Positions 48,645-61,619 of a DNA stretch of 64,000 nt are shown one piece after another. The stretch covers positions 3,353,501 through 3,417,500 of the forward strand of contig JAPFBL010000035.1 in the NCBI GenBank assembly GCA_026182355.1, given 5' to 3'. Positions within the stretch are counted from its first letter, which is position 1. Every line of letters starts with the position of its first letter. Origin of the DNA: Hermatobates lingyangjiaoensis (taxonomy: Eukaryota; Arthropoda; Insecta; Hemiptera; Hermatobatidae). The notes below the pieces were generated by a model. It did no database searches, was not told where the DNA came from, and saw only the letters and a list, made by a program, of their open reading frames with translations. The position numbers were made by a program, and so were the translations under genes.

Positions 48645-49095
48645 GAATGAAATAAGTGTTAGTCAACTTAGTATGTGGTGTTGGAAATGCTTAATGGTGT
48701 TGATCTTTTTGAATAGATGTGTGTCTCTTGTTCGTAAATTGTTGTGTTGTTAGTCGAATGACGTGGTGTTGGTCTGGTTCGTATATTAAAGAAAGGCACG
48801 GTTTCGACTGATTTAATATTTTTTTTCCCATAATGTCGTATAAGTCTTATTTGTATGTTGTGCTAATTCGTAGCTTTGATATTGGTCAATTCGTTCTGTC
48901 TTCGAATGGTTCGAATGATGTGGTGTTAGTCCTATTTGTATGCTGTGGTGTTGGACTGTTTTGAATGGTGTTCGTTTTTTGAATAATGTGGTGTTTGTCT
49001 TGTTCGTATATTGTGGTGTTGGTCTGGCTCGAATGACGTGGTGTTGGTCAAGTTTCGTATCCTGTTGTGGTGGTCCTATTTGTATGGAGTCGTTA
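48645..49095. repeat. Degenerate G/T-rich tandem repeat
   Basis: Repeated blocks of GTGGTGTTGGTC and TTCGTAT or TCGAATGA, about 20-25 bp apart, extend over 450 bp. The 61-codon ORF within it is a by-product. Confidence 0.7.
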
Positions 49096-49589
49096 GACCG
49101 ACTCCAAAGCGAGTTGGAGGACTGAGACAGTTATTCATATCTTAACGTAACTTACACTAACCTCTGTGGTAAGTACTAACAAAATACGTCTATGATATTT
49201 TCATCTTAGCAGTAGTAAGTTAAGACGAACACTGCAAACAAAATGGAATGAAATAATAGTATAACGTCTTTGGAGAGAATCGAGGAATTTGTTTTTCTTG
49301 TAAAACCACCTTAGAATATTTATCACTTATTAGAATTAGCTTTGGTTATGTATGTGTATGGCCATGATCATCATTTTTGAAGTGATAAACTACCTATACA
49401 AATGTATTGTTCGATGTTCATTTTTTATGAATGAATTTATACGCTTCAATTCTTCAAATGGAATAGTAAATCGAAAGCTGCTTTAGCTGAAAAGAGGGAG
49501 GTGGATTGTTGGAAGTTGTCTTGATTCATTAAGAAACTTAATAAAATAATTAACAATTTTGAAAAACAGTAAGCTTAGACAAAGTGGAA

Positions 49590-49885
49590 TATGAATAGAG
49601 CCGGCTGGAAAGACCCAATTAGAGGAGGGTAATTGAAGAGGAGGGTAGTAGACTGTGTGAGCTGGAGACGGTCCAGGCGCTGCTGCTATCGATTTTAATT
49701 AAGGTTTCAGGATAACTGTGAAGGCCGGCAGCCCGTTTAATATCGTCCGATCGGCTTACATTACGCTTCTGCTGGCGAGTCGTAAATAGAAAGGACAAGG
49801 GAGCGCGACCAAGGCTCCTTTGTTCTACTATAGTCGAATTCAGAGCACTGCTCTTGAGTTATAGTCGACCAATTCCGACTAAAGG
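49590..49885. promoter_or_regulatory. Candidate enhancer upstream of the first Ig exon
   Basis: About 300 bp of unique sequence with much higher GC than its surroundings. It holds TTTTAATTAAGG (homeodomain-type), CTCCTTTGTTC (SOX/TCF-type GAACAAAGG on the other strand), ATCGTCCGATCGG and two TATAGTCGA motifs at about 49830 and 49860. No coding frame or splice sites are seen. Its position, 4.6 kb upstream of the 45009 exon on the gene's strand, suits an intronic or proximal enhancer. Inference only. Confidence 0.3.
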
Positions 49886-49889
49886 CAGA

Positions 49890-52385
49890 TTTCTTTTTAC
49901 AACTGCCATTTCTGCTCGGACCCTTCTTAACCAAAACCTTTCATATATTTCTGTTCAAGGAAATAATGTTAGTTCAACGGAAATTACTTTCCTCTTGTAA
50001 ACAAATAAATGTACTAAACTTGATTGTCCAATATAAAAACTTCACAATTTCTACAACTTGTAGAAAAGAACAAGTTTTGCATATCAATTTAGCGCTTCCT
50101 TTCCAAAAGTAAGTGATACTCTTAAGTCACAAGTTCTGAAATGACCCTCAACCAAAATCTTATATAGTTGACCTCTGATGTCATTGAAAATCCATACTAT
50201 ATATTTTTCTAGCATCTTTCAAAATAATTCTTCATGACATATTTTTCTGTTTTTTTTAGTATTGAATTTTTTCCAGAAATGTACGGGTATTGTATAATAA
50301 TATACAAGTATATGAAATACAAAATATATGAATCGGTTTTATATATTTTTTACGAGAACTTATCTATCTTATAATGTAAAGAAATATCGGAGTATTTTTT
50401 GTTGGTGGGATTTAGGGGCTGCTAGAAAGCTACCTCTCTCTGACGTTGACTCCTCAAGGGAATATTGCATCGCCCTAATGATGCTACATACCTGGGGAGT
50501 CCTACATTTTGCCTAACACAACTGTATTTGGGAGGGATCTTTAACGAGTATTTGACATCGCACAGACTTGGAGCCCATCAACTTAACGCACTGTCCAATT
50601 AAAAGTTTTATTATTTCGGCTGCCGAGTGTAAAAATTCAGCTGTAGACATACAATGAGTGAAGTGTATGAGACGATACTTCCTAAAGGACTAATCTTGAG
50701 TCATATTTCTTCCCAGTGACAGATTACAAGTATCATTGTCAAGAAAAGAAACAAATTTACCAACAAGCAACAAATCATTATATACAGAGAAGTTGTATTT
50801 AATTCAATAAATTTAATATTACTTTAAAGTAAATTTATATCAACAAATGACACTCTGGATGCGACAGACGTCATAGTTAGTACTCAATTAAATAATAGTA
50901 TACGAATTCCAAATCAAGTTTAACAGCAAACGCCCTTAAATTTATGGTAAACTATAAATATATTTATTAATTTACTTAGGTAAACTTCCTTTATCTAAGA
51001 TATCCATAAATCAAACACTTTATTTTACATAAAATAACTACATATTCGATTAAAAGACTGTTTCTTTAGTAAAAAAAAAATTAACATGGAATTTAACAAT
51101 AAATTGTACGTATACAGTTGAAATATACACCATTCATGGTAGGATTTCATTTGAATGAGCTGAGTTTCATTCTTTCTTCTTATAAAATCGAGAATATTTG
51201 CCAAGACAGTTTAATGGAGGGTGTTTATAAACATTTTTCGTCCAGTGGAAAGCTCCTGAGAGTACTGAGCCACTAGGCTTTATCGACTTCTTTTAGCCCT
51301 CTTTTACTAATTAAGCAGACTTAAGATGCACGAAGCGAATTCATTTAGAAACTCAACCACTTGTAAATTATTAAGACCTTCTTCAGTACGCAGTTGAACT
51401 TTGAACATTAGTACTTATATTCAATATATTTTTATTTCTTTCATAAAACTATCTTGTGATTTATCAAAATACCATTTTTGGAAACATAAGTATGTTAACT
51501 TTTATACATCAATATTTACTAAACTGCTAGAAACCAAGTTAACAGGTCAAAATGTATTGAACATTTTTCTGAAAAAATAAGGATTTTTTTTTCATCAACA
51601 AAAAAAAAAAAAATTTTTCTGAATAATAAACTAAAAAATTTTCAAATTTTTTTTCTAAGTACTTTCAAAATAAAGTTCTATTATTAGAGTAGAATTATTC
51701 TAAGATGCTTTAGTTGAAATTGCTAAAAGGTTTGTTCGGAACTGAATGTGACGGAAGGGATCTAGAACATATTTTTCAATACAAAAGGTTTCAACACGAG
51801 TATGAATATGAATTTAATAAAAGCACACAATGAAAATCTTTACATCTCCAGAGATCATATAATTAGAAGATTTGCTATCGGTTACGATTTATAAGCACGA
51901 AGTCTGTCTGAGAAAAATATATTTTTAAGATATCCGTACAATTACAAATTGCTCAAGTCGTTAGAGTAATCAATACTAAGAGCAGTCTTACCATTTATTA
52001 CAGTGATGGATTCGAAATACCATTAATACATTTATACCTCGCTATACTCAATTCTGATTTAGGAGGTAACACTGTTGTATTATATTGACCATAAATTTAG
52101 TTCTAAACTAAATCAAAATTAGATTATTATATTCCCTTTTATTAATAAACACTGTAACTACAATTTATTATAAGTATCGATTTGTGAATTCTGCTTTGTT
52201 TTAAGAGATGCATTGAAACGAGTCACTAAATAAGTGTAATTCGATGTCAGTACACCTGTTCTGCAGGAGACTTTGAAACTCTTTTCTAGATGGTGACAAC
52301 GAAGAATATCGGACTCCCGATTTATTAGCTGGATATAAAGAAACACGTCTTTTCAAAAAATAGTTTATCAAGAAAATTAATTGCT
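49890..52385. other. A+T-rich sequence with a truncated SINE
   Basis: A SINE body fragment at 50480-50600 (GGGATCTTTAACGAGTAT, TTGACATCGCACAGACTTGG) lacks its tRNA head. No gene is otherwise seen. Confidence 0.5.
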
Positions 52386-52392
52386 CCATCGG

Positions 52393-52600
52393 CTTATTGC
52401 AAAACGTTGCAATCGGTGGTTAAATGTAACACCATCGTCAGCGATTAGACAAGGGTTTTGGCCATCGTCACTTCTAAATGACTGCGCCACAGCTACCTAA
52501 GCAGTACGACTCGGTCTTCTTCTGTCGAGAGTCCGAGGATGACAGACTACAAGCAAAGGGTCAAACTCTCATGCTAGGCAAGCCATCCAAAAGCTTTCTT
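52393..52600 (-). repeat. Interspersed repeat with hammerhead-like motif
   Basis: On the minus strand CTGACGA, extra T, then GGTG...CACC stem and GATTGCAACG at 52400-52445. The GAAAC has decayed. GC-richer sequence to 52600 probably belongs to the same element. Confidence 0.45.
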
Positions 52601-52604
52601 TTTG

Positions 52605-55030
52605 AATGAATACACGCTTGTTGACTGCATTCACATTTCAACAGACTATAATTTAGATAAATTCAGTTTCTTGAAGCCATTTACGAAAAATAGGAAATCC
52701 ACACATTTTGTAAAACTCTTAGAATATGAAACACATGAAACGCTGCTATGAGATGCTGATCAAGCTGTTTTCACAATACAACCAATTGAAAAGCATAAAA
52801 AAATACATTTAATGATCTGAAAAATATACACAACCTTCCTTGCATCTGATACAAGTAAAAGTAGGTATATTTCGTAGGTGGAGATGAAATCTCAGGATTA
52901 AAGTGAAATCATTTAATTATTGATAGTAGTAAATGTGTAAACACTAAGTCTTTGTTTGAGATATGTAAATTTAAGGGAAGAAAGTAAACATATTTAGTAA
53001 CATGATATAAAGCTTAAGGTAAACATGTTGGAAGAGAAATGGCTGAACGACTGTGCGTAATAATAAAAGCTTATCAACTTACTGATATCCAACTCAATCC
53101 AGTATTTATTGTATAACTTCTTGCCAGTTATGAACGTTATTCGTATATTATTCTCCTTTCTGTTAACCATGCCAGACCGATTGAGCCAAATTTAAGTAGA
53201 TTTTTAATAAGGACGAAATTTCATTTTTATTCTTTAAAATTTATATCACATAACTATCTCATTCCAAAATATTCTTAGTTGCAAAATGTCAGGAAAAGTT
53301 ACTTCTGGAAAGGACTAAGTCCTACGAACTTTCGTGAATAATATTTATATATATGGATATTGTAATATTATAATTGTTTATTACCATAGTTTTATTTATA
53401 CTGCAATCAGTGAATTAATAATATACTAACAAATTCAGAAAATGTGTATCAGTTTTATAAATTGCCTAAATTTGTTTATCAGAGTTGTCAGTTTCATGGT
53501 AATGATGGATAATACAGTCTGCTAAACTGATAGATTATAAGAAACAATAAATTTTCGGAAATACTGTTTCACGCTTGCATTCATTTTGATTGGATAAAAA
53601 GTGAATTTCATCGAAAAAAAAACCCTGCAATATCCATTTTCAATGTTTACACAATATATTAGCCAGTATGCATTTCAGTTTGAGCCGAAGTTTACATTCA
53701 ATGAATATTAAGTAGGAAAAGTGAAGTGATTTTGGTAACATTAATGAATTTTTAAAAGTACTAATTATATTTACTTCCCCTTCTGGTCTAATAAACCCAA
53801 CAACAATATTTGTTTTCAAAAAAGTTTTATCAGAGGGTGTTTTTTATTTCATGTGCTATTGGTATGAGAGGGTTGTTGATAATACCAAACAAAAACGGGG
53901 GAGTAAAAATGATTTTATGTCTAAGGTGAACATCAGTTTTCCTGTTTGTTTATTTCCCAGTAATGTTAAAATGGATAAATTAAATTATACTCTTTTATAT
54001 CCCTTTTTTGTAATTTGAAAATAGCAGAGAAGAGATGGATATTTCTCAACCGGTAAAATTATCTCAGAAAGTAATTTAACAAGGCTAAGTACTACAGAGG
54101 TTGTTAGTAGAAATTAAACAAAAATACAAAATTCGACCTCGTAAATCTTATCCAACTTACACGTTGTACAAAACTACACCGGTTTTGCATACACTTCCAT
54201 CTCAACTGACTGTTTTTATACACTGAGTATTTTTTTTATACGTAATTTCATAAAAATCAGTAGGTAGGTACAAAATATTTGACAATCCGATCAAAATACT
54301 CAGATTATTGAAAAAACCACGAGAAGATTGAAGCATTTCCGAAACCAATGACATTGACAATATACTAGTCGCACTACCTTGAGTACCTGTAAAGAAGGTA
54401 ACATTATAGATTCTTCATTAATATCTGTATTATGTTACATTCGATAGAAATTGAAATGGCTTTGTTAAAAACTGTCAAACTACCTGAAATGTAGTTATAT
54501 CTTATACTTTTATACAATATAAAATGTTTACATAACATTTTATGCAATATTTCTTCAATTTTTTCTACAAACAAGTCAAACCATGGTAAACATTTAAATA
54601 AATATGGGCATGAACCAGGCAGTATTGAACATTCAGTGTCTTTAATAAAGACAAAACAATAGGATAAAGATTAATTATACTAGAGGAATTTGAAGTATAT
54701 AAACATAAGAACACAGATAATTTAATACATCAACAGATCAATCTCTAAATGGATACACTATTTAAACAAATAATAAAACTCAAAGATGACTGACAATGAC
54801 TATTCAAATTATAAAAGAATCAAATCAAATAATAAGTAAATAAATCCAATATTAATAATTTAGGCATATATTGACGCTACTTGTTTAATAGGTATTTATA
54901 CCCAAGTTCTTTCAACTACCATCAGTCCTACTTGAAGATATGCAACGTACAAAACCTTTCAAAAGCGTTTACAAAAACGCTTCACGAGGTATGACGAATT
55001 TTTATAAGAATAAGATGTTTACTAACCATT
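52605..55030. other. A+T-rich sequence
   Basis: No gene is confidently seen. A minus-strand 29-codon frame ending at a good donor (TCA/gtaagt near 53087) has phase 1 but is not signal-peptide-like, so it is not called. Confidence 0.4.
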
Positions 55031-55130
55031 GTAGGGTAAAAAGCTAATGAAATGGTCTCCACATAGAAAAATTTAATCATATAAACAATGCGTTTCAAAC
55101 ACACGTTGTGTTCTTCTTCAGACATTAACT
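55030..55130 (-). ncRNA. Hammerhead-like hairpin (candidate)
   Basis: On the minus strand CTGAAGA, extra A, stem GAACACA-ACG-TGTGTTT, then GAAACGCATTGTT. The upstream flank shares TTGTAGGGTAAAAAGCTAAT with 36943-36962. It fits the same terminal-repeat architecture. Confidence 0.4.
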
Positions 55131-55134
55131 AAAA

Positions 55135-55439
55135 AATACAATGTCATCAGAGAGTTATCTAAAGTACAAAATAAAAATAAAATAAGGAGGAGAGTACGAA
55201 CCTAAGGGTGAGTGTCTGTGGTACAACTGACTAGGAATAGGATGGATGTGGGTGAGGGTATGGGGTGTTTCCGTTTCATATTGGAAGGCAGGTACATTGC
55301 TTTGTTTTTTTCCCTAAAGGTTAGGCTGAGCCTTTACATTTGCTCTAAGACTAAGTGTAGGAAACATATTGAAAATATAACACAGATAACTATAACGAAA
55401 TACAAAGTATCAAATATAGGAATAAAGAGAAAATAGAAC

Positions 55440-55480
<41 letters not shown>

Positions 55481-56464
55481 AAATTAAGAAAAATTGTACA
55501 CTTAGGAATTTGCTCATTGAGGCTCATTCTTGGTCCTAAAAATTTACATACATTTAATAAGAATAATAGCTAATAATAAATTAGCTGTATTTAGTTATAA
55601 ACAAAGATTTCCTCTTTGCTCGACAGTATAGATGGTACAAGGATAGACTGGCGTTCAGGCTATACCTGGTTCAGGTTATTTTCCTAATTTCTTCTTCACC
55701 AATGCAAACATTTTTATTTCAGTCTATCAGGTAATGGATTATTATAAAATGCAATTACATCATCTATATTTGACTGTCTTTTATTTTATATATCTGCTAA
55801 CATTAATCGCCTTATAATTTAACTTATCTCTATTCCAGAATATTGTTCAAAACTTTGTAAACTGAAGGACAAAGTTCTACGCACATTTCAATGTATAATA
55901 CATATGCTAAATTTCACGACAAAAGCACAGAACCACAGTGCTTTTAATCAAAATCGTGCGCTTCAATTTCTATCAAATAAAAAAAAAGAAGGTTTTTTCA
56001 AACAAACAAAGAATAATTATGGTATCAAGCACGATGTATTACAATCACGTAAGATATATATTATAATGAATTAATTAAAATAACACTTTTATTGTTTAAT
56101 TGCAGTACTAAATTATCTACACAGGTAGTTATATTAAGAATTAAGAATAAATTATAATAAGAACTCTCCTATTGGTTATTTCAATTTAATGTAACTTCAT
56201 CAAGTGAACATTTTTCGGTTTTTGTGTAGTCTATAATTGAAAGAAATGCAAATTATTATATAAATTTTATATGTAATTTAATACATGTGAATAAATACTA
56301 TTATTCATATTTATAATTATTATAGTTTATAGTTAATTTAATTTTAAAAGTTCAAATGTCTTGATTACAGACATTGCTATTAATATTAGTAACTGTACAG
56401 CGGTAAATGTTAAGTGTATTATAATATATGCATATATATATATATATAATACATATATATATAT

Positions 56465-56509
<45 letters not shown>

Positions 56510-56985
56510 GATAAAATATTGTGATTCGGAAGAATTAGACAGATGGAGAATACAGTTGTATTTAATGTAGACTTAGATGATATTTTCTGTTAGAACTCGA
56601 GTAGTAAGTACACTTAACTGTTGGAGAATTGTATTTATGAGAGGTTGGTTAAATCTGTTAGTTGGTCAGACTCATTACGCTAATTCAGAATAATAGGGCT
56701 CCAAGTTACGGTGAAGGGCTCCTAATGAAACCACTAAATATTGGCCCACCGGTTCATAGGAAACTTTACCCAACAACTCAAATTAACTCGTTGTTGGCAC
56801 TCCATTAACTTCAACAAATCAGGAGACATAAACAAAACATCATGTTCTCTAATTACAAAAAAATAACCGAATCAAGAGGTAAAATTTACGGTTACTCATT
56901 TTAAGATTGTAGTTACAGATGTCCTTACTTCCTTTGCTTTCATAATTCATGTCTTCTATTATATTTTTTAATTTCCTATAAGTAA
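55135..56985. other. A+T-rich sequence with two (TA)n tracts
   Basis: TA tracts lie at 55444-55477 and 56430-56510. 56695-56825 is unique and less A+T-rich (AATATTGGCCCACCGG, CTCGTTGTTGGC) and may be a conserved block. No gene is seen. Confidence 0.4.
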
Positions 56986-56989
56986 CGTG

Positions 56990-57615
56990 TAGTGATCGTG
57001 AAAAAAATGGATCTCGAGATCTTGACGAAATTACATGTTTTGAGGTCCCCAAAGCCGTTTTATAGCATTCTTTCGATGATGTCTGTGTATGTGTAAGTGG
57101 GTGTGTTTCCAAAAGCATTTATACACCCCACAGTCTAGAATCTTTTGATGAAACAAATTGATATTTTACACTGAATTGGGTCTCATAGTGTAGATGAACC
57201 CTATTGTTTGGGAGCAATTATGCATGATGAGAAAATTAATTTTTTTGGTCAAATGTGTTTTTAGACTACTACTAACTTTTTTTTCATCATAAACTACTAA
57301 CTTTACAGTGTTCAAATTTTGGCATTATCTTAGACGCTACAAAGGCAATTACTGAAAAATTCTCAGATTTTTTAAACAGAAGATCTGACAGAAAACTTTT
57401 TTTTTTAATAAAATGAAAAATTTTGACTTATGATATAATCTGAAAGCTTCTGACGACTATGAAAGCCATAGTGTTTGACGAATCAGAATGGAAGTGCATT
57501 TAAAATAGAGTATTATGTGGGGAATGAGTTGGAACAAATCTTTTCAAAATTACATGAACCAAAGGGCGTTAAAGTCAATTTTATGTTTTTTGACACTAAA
57601 CGGCTAAAATGCGCA
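56990..57615 (+). repeat. Dispersed ~650-bp repeat, copy 2
   Basis: Collinear with 11875-12535 over at least eight blocks, same strand, with scattered substitutions and small indels. The short ORFs within are unrelated to any protein I know. Confidence 0.7.
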
Positions 57616-58079
57616 TCTGAAGTTGAGTGTAGACAATTTCAGATTTTTTTTGTGTTTTAATATCTTTTAGATTCATATAATAAACAAACAGTCTGAAAAC
57701 TGATTCATAACGAACAACACAATACCCTAACAGATAGATTACTTGTCAATCTAAATATTTTTTTTGTTTTTTGTAAAAAAAAAGGTCGTGTGAAATTTAA
57801 GGCAAATATGTTATCTTTTCCTGAGTAAGCAGTACATTCTCAAATATATTTATTGCAATACTGTGAAGAAATGGAGGTCTGTATAAATACAATGATATGT
57901 TTGAAGCAGTGTTTCCTATGAGTTAGGCTAAAAAATGAGAAAACCGTCTTTGCTCGTTTATATTTAACGAGTTGAATAGATAGACTAAATGAGAAAGAAA
58001 TGGGCAGTCAAAGACACTGTAAATTTTCTTTATTCCAAAATTTCTCAGTAAACAGGTGGAACAAAAATCAACGTCTAAC

Positions 58080-58330
58080 CATAGTAAGAAATCAGAAAAA
58101 TAGCTCAGATCTTTCAACCAAAACAAGTAGTCTTCGTCAGAGTCCGAAATGACACTGAAAAGACTATATATGTATATGGTTCAATGTAGAAAAAGAAACA
58201 GAAATTAAAAGCACACACTTACAGTCTCTAATTTTTGGTTTGAACCGTCTTCAGGAGAGATAAGAGAGGGAAACCAAGCGCAATGGTTCAGAGACAGTTG
58301 GAGGCGTTGGGGTCTCCAACTTGCATGGAT
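58080..58330. repeat. Adjacent 3361-type and 13801-type terminal repeats
   Basis: 58085-58145 carries GATCTTTCAACCAAAACAAG and TCTTCGTCAGAGTC. 58170-58290 carries GTTCAATGTAGAAAAAG, TTAAAAGCACACACTT and AACCGTCTTCAGG. The two families are joined by TATATATGTATATG. Confidence 0.65.
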
Positions 58331-58334
58331 GTAT

Positions 58335-59585
58335 GTAAAATTAGAACATAGATATTTTTATTATGTTCATATTAAAATCATATTAATTATGAAACTTTAT
58401 TGAAGGTAAATGCTTTTAGATTATAACTATTTAGTCTTAAATGCACGTCTGCTCGTGGTATCCCCTCCTGCGTTAACTAAACGATCTATATGGTTCGTCT
58501 TAACTCTACTGGTCAGCGCATCACCGAATAGCTCAACAGCCCTAATTGGCTAATAAATAATAATAAATAAATATTCTTTTTAAATCTTGTTGTTAAATCG
58601 GACTTCAATTTTATAAAAAGCGGTGAGTTGATTTTAAATTCTTTAGACATGAAGGCATTGAATGTGATTAATGTTAAGACAATTGTAAGATGCTCTGCTG
58701 AAAGATTTAGTCGAAAGAAGCGAGCTCAGATAAGTATATTTGACACTAACCAATAAGAACAAGTTAATTTCCAGGAGAGGCGGGGATTCAATAATGCAAA
58801 CCTTCGGTCAGGAGAAGAATGATAAATTGGAGCCAACAGACCACAGGATGGTAGCACTGTATTCCAGCCTAAGGCAGTGGGCACTCATGAATTAAAAACC
58901 AGCGTTGGAGGAAAAACACTCCAAGAGGCTTAAACAAACTTGCTCTGTCTTTGCAAAACTCTTTCTTATTCCTTATAACGGATAAAAGAATTTAGGAGCT
59001 CAAAGCTCTTAATGATCTAAGCTCCTAAAAAGCAAATGTCCTTTATTTTGATTCAATCGTTCATCCACAGGTCATGTGTAGTCGAACAGCTTGCTTGCGT
59101 TCTATATTGAAGATTAGTCTTTCGAATCTAAGCCATGATTATATTATTCATGCGGAAGAATGATGTCGAATAGCTCATAACTAAAGATAGCCCTAGAGAA
59201 GCGCTAAAGGTGAATGTCTGAAGTGAAGTGACCGCGTTGAAAACAAATGTACTCCATTCATCCCTCAATCCAATATCTAACCTAAGTTTAAATCCCATCT
59301 ACCGAAGGGGTCCAATGGTTAGTCTATTTACCATTAGTACTTCACATGCGAGCCGTAGCTTAGCGGGCCCTTACTCAATCTACAGTTTAATTAATCTCAT
59401 TTTATCTTATCATTAATTACGATCTCGGTCACCATTATTTTGAGCAACAGGTAGAACATAACGTAGAGAGTGTGCCGGCGAGGACATAATCTGTCAGTCT
59501 CTACTATATCAGATATCTACTTATCTAAAGAACATTACCCTGAATGAACATGACATTGGTCCCACATGTGGCCACTCAAGACATT
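58335..59585. other. Unique, moderately A+T-rich sequence
   Basis: No gene is confidently seen. The stretch has fewer repeats than its neighbours; 58470-58560 and 58840-58960 are GC-richer. Confidence 0.35.
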
Positions 59586-59589
59586 CTGA

Positions 59590-59832
59590 GAGTATCATGG
59601 TATCATTACTTGGGTTGGTGTCACGGTTTGGGCGAGTATTATGCCTTAGGGAGTAGCATGGATTGGTTAGGTATTATATATTGGGTGAATATCAAGGATT
59701 TGGTGAGTATTACAGCTTAGGTATTATGGCTAGGGTAAGTATCATGGTTTGGTTGAGTATTATGGCTTGAGTGAGTATCATGGTTTGGGTAGTAGCATGA
59801 ACTGGGTGAGTATCATGGCTTGGGTGAATTAT
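59590..59832. repeat. Minisatellite of ~20-bp GGGTGAGTATCATGG-like units
   Basis: Units such as GGTGAGTAT, CATGGTTTGGG and ATTATGGCTT repeat about eleven times with variation. Several units contain GGTGAGT or GGTAAGT, identical to strong 5' splice sites on the plus strand. Confidence 0.85.
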
Positions 59833-60994
59833 TTATCAATAATCCACCGAAAAAAAAATAAAATTCATATATGAAACACAATATACAAAAATGGAATGGG
59901 ACATTAGTACATAAAAAATTAATCAAGGAAAGAATTAATGGAGAAAATTATGGGTTAAAATAACAGAAATATTCCACCTTATTGACTAAACCGCTCAGTT
60001 GAAACAAATGATCTACAATGAAACTCTGAACTAAACAAAAAGGATTATGTAACACTGAAATAGTCAGAGCTACAATTCGAATTTTCATTCAGCACGAATT
60101 AATTATTTAAATATAATATTGCAACAGCTTTTCACGCAACCACTGTCCTAAGCCAACTGAAACTAAGTTTAAAATGTGTTCTAAAATAAATAACATGAAA
60201 ATAAGAATTCTATAAACATGGATCTTACAAACCGGATGTAGTAGTTCACCGGATAAATAAGATGATCGTTACTTTAATAATAAAAAAATCAGAATAATAC
60301 TAATCACATAGACGTGAAAAAAATTATGAATTATAATAATCAGCATTGCTAGTATATTTAATTGTTGCATTTATTTTTACTTAATTATGCGTAACACTGG
60401 AGTGAGTTAGGACTATTTAATTTAAATAATGGTAATATTTCATTTGATGAAAATATTCCAACAAATTGATATGATTTGTAATTAATATTTGATAATCACA
60501 ACAGACGTATTATAAGCGAGTTGTGTAAAGTAATAATCATTATACTGTGATTCAGTAAATAAGTAACAAGTGTAGTCTGGACAAAAACAATAGTTTTTGT
60601 CAAGATAAATAAGAAAACCTGGGTAACAGTATATTTGATGAAATAACAAGAATGCTGGGTTGTTCTACTAAATACAGGTTTTGTAAAGGGTTACTGTAAA
60701 AAATGTTTGAAAACGCTAAATCAGCCGTAATATTCCTTTCCTGAGAAAAAGCGATTCTATTTAGTCAGCATCCCGTGATGTTGAAATGATTCGTCTGACC
60801 GGAATTCATGAATTTTACCAACTAACTATGATGGTTTTTTATCTGAGTACTTTAACATATATGGAATGAGTTTTCTACATGGTTCATCCTTTGGTCTTTC
60901 AATTCATCTCATTCTAAATAATTGTAACGAGACGTAATTATTGAGTTTGGAAACATTTCTCGGTCGTGGTTTGAAAGGCCGTCATGATGGGTAC

Positions 60995-61105
60995 TTACCG
61001 TCCTCGACTTGTCACTGGTACTGGCAATGCAGTACCCACTAACATCTCTGCCCTTAATGCTTTTCCTTGCGCAGGTATCCATACATCTTTTATTACATCT
61101 TTTTG
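60995..61105 (-). other. Possible exon with four cysteines, unassigned
   Basis: A minus-strand frame (CNKRCMDTCARKSIKGRD, VSGYCIAS, DKSRT) ends precisely at a strong donor, ACG/gtaagt, in phase 0. A T-rich tract precedes an AAAAAG acceptor near 61108. Composition is richer in GC than the flanks. I do not recognise the protein. Phase 0 does not match the upstream phase required by the 45009-45088 exon, so it is not its direct upstream exon. Confidence 0.25.
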
Positions 61106-61619
61106 GAAAAAAAAACATATGCTTAACCATACTTGAGTCGTTTCAGTCGGAGTTCGTATGTATCAGAGCATCTCGCACACGTTCTGGTTAATCCTGGAGG
61201 ATATTTGAGGCCTGTCTTCTACAAGTTTCAATACTAGGCGCTCACTCACATAGAATACTTTATAAAACCATGTTCATGTATGATGCAACTGTGTTCCATG
61301 TAACGGTTACTTTATACAAAACGTTTAACGCACTCTTATATCTTACACCACTCTATTAATTCTCTTACTTTAACTTCATATATTGTCCAATGTATATTTA
61401 TCAATCATCTTACTATTAGCATCAATATTTACATCAAATCTCATACTACATCATATCAATTAGATCTACTGAAAATAGTTCAAAATTGAACTGTAATTAT
61501 TTCTTACAAGTTACTTCTTGTCAGGCATTCGAAATTTATTGTTATCTTTATTTATGAATAAATACATGATAATATAAAAATCTTTAGTAAACATCATATT
61601 GTTATAAAACATCAGACCT

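Noticed and set aside
52995..53175. Possible leader exon upstream of the Ig exon, ending in a good phase-1 donor near 53087
   Set aside because: The frame from its ATG (MVNRKENNIRITF) is charged and lacks a signal-peptide hydrophobic core.
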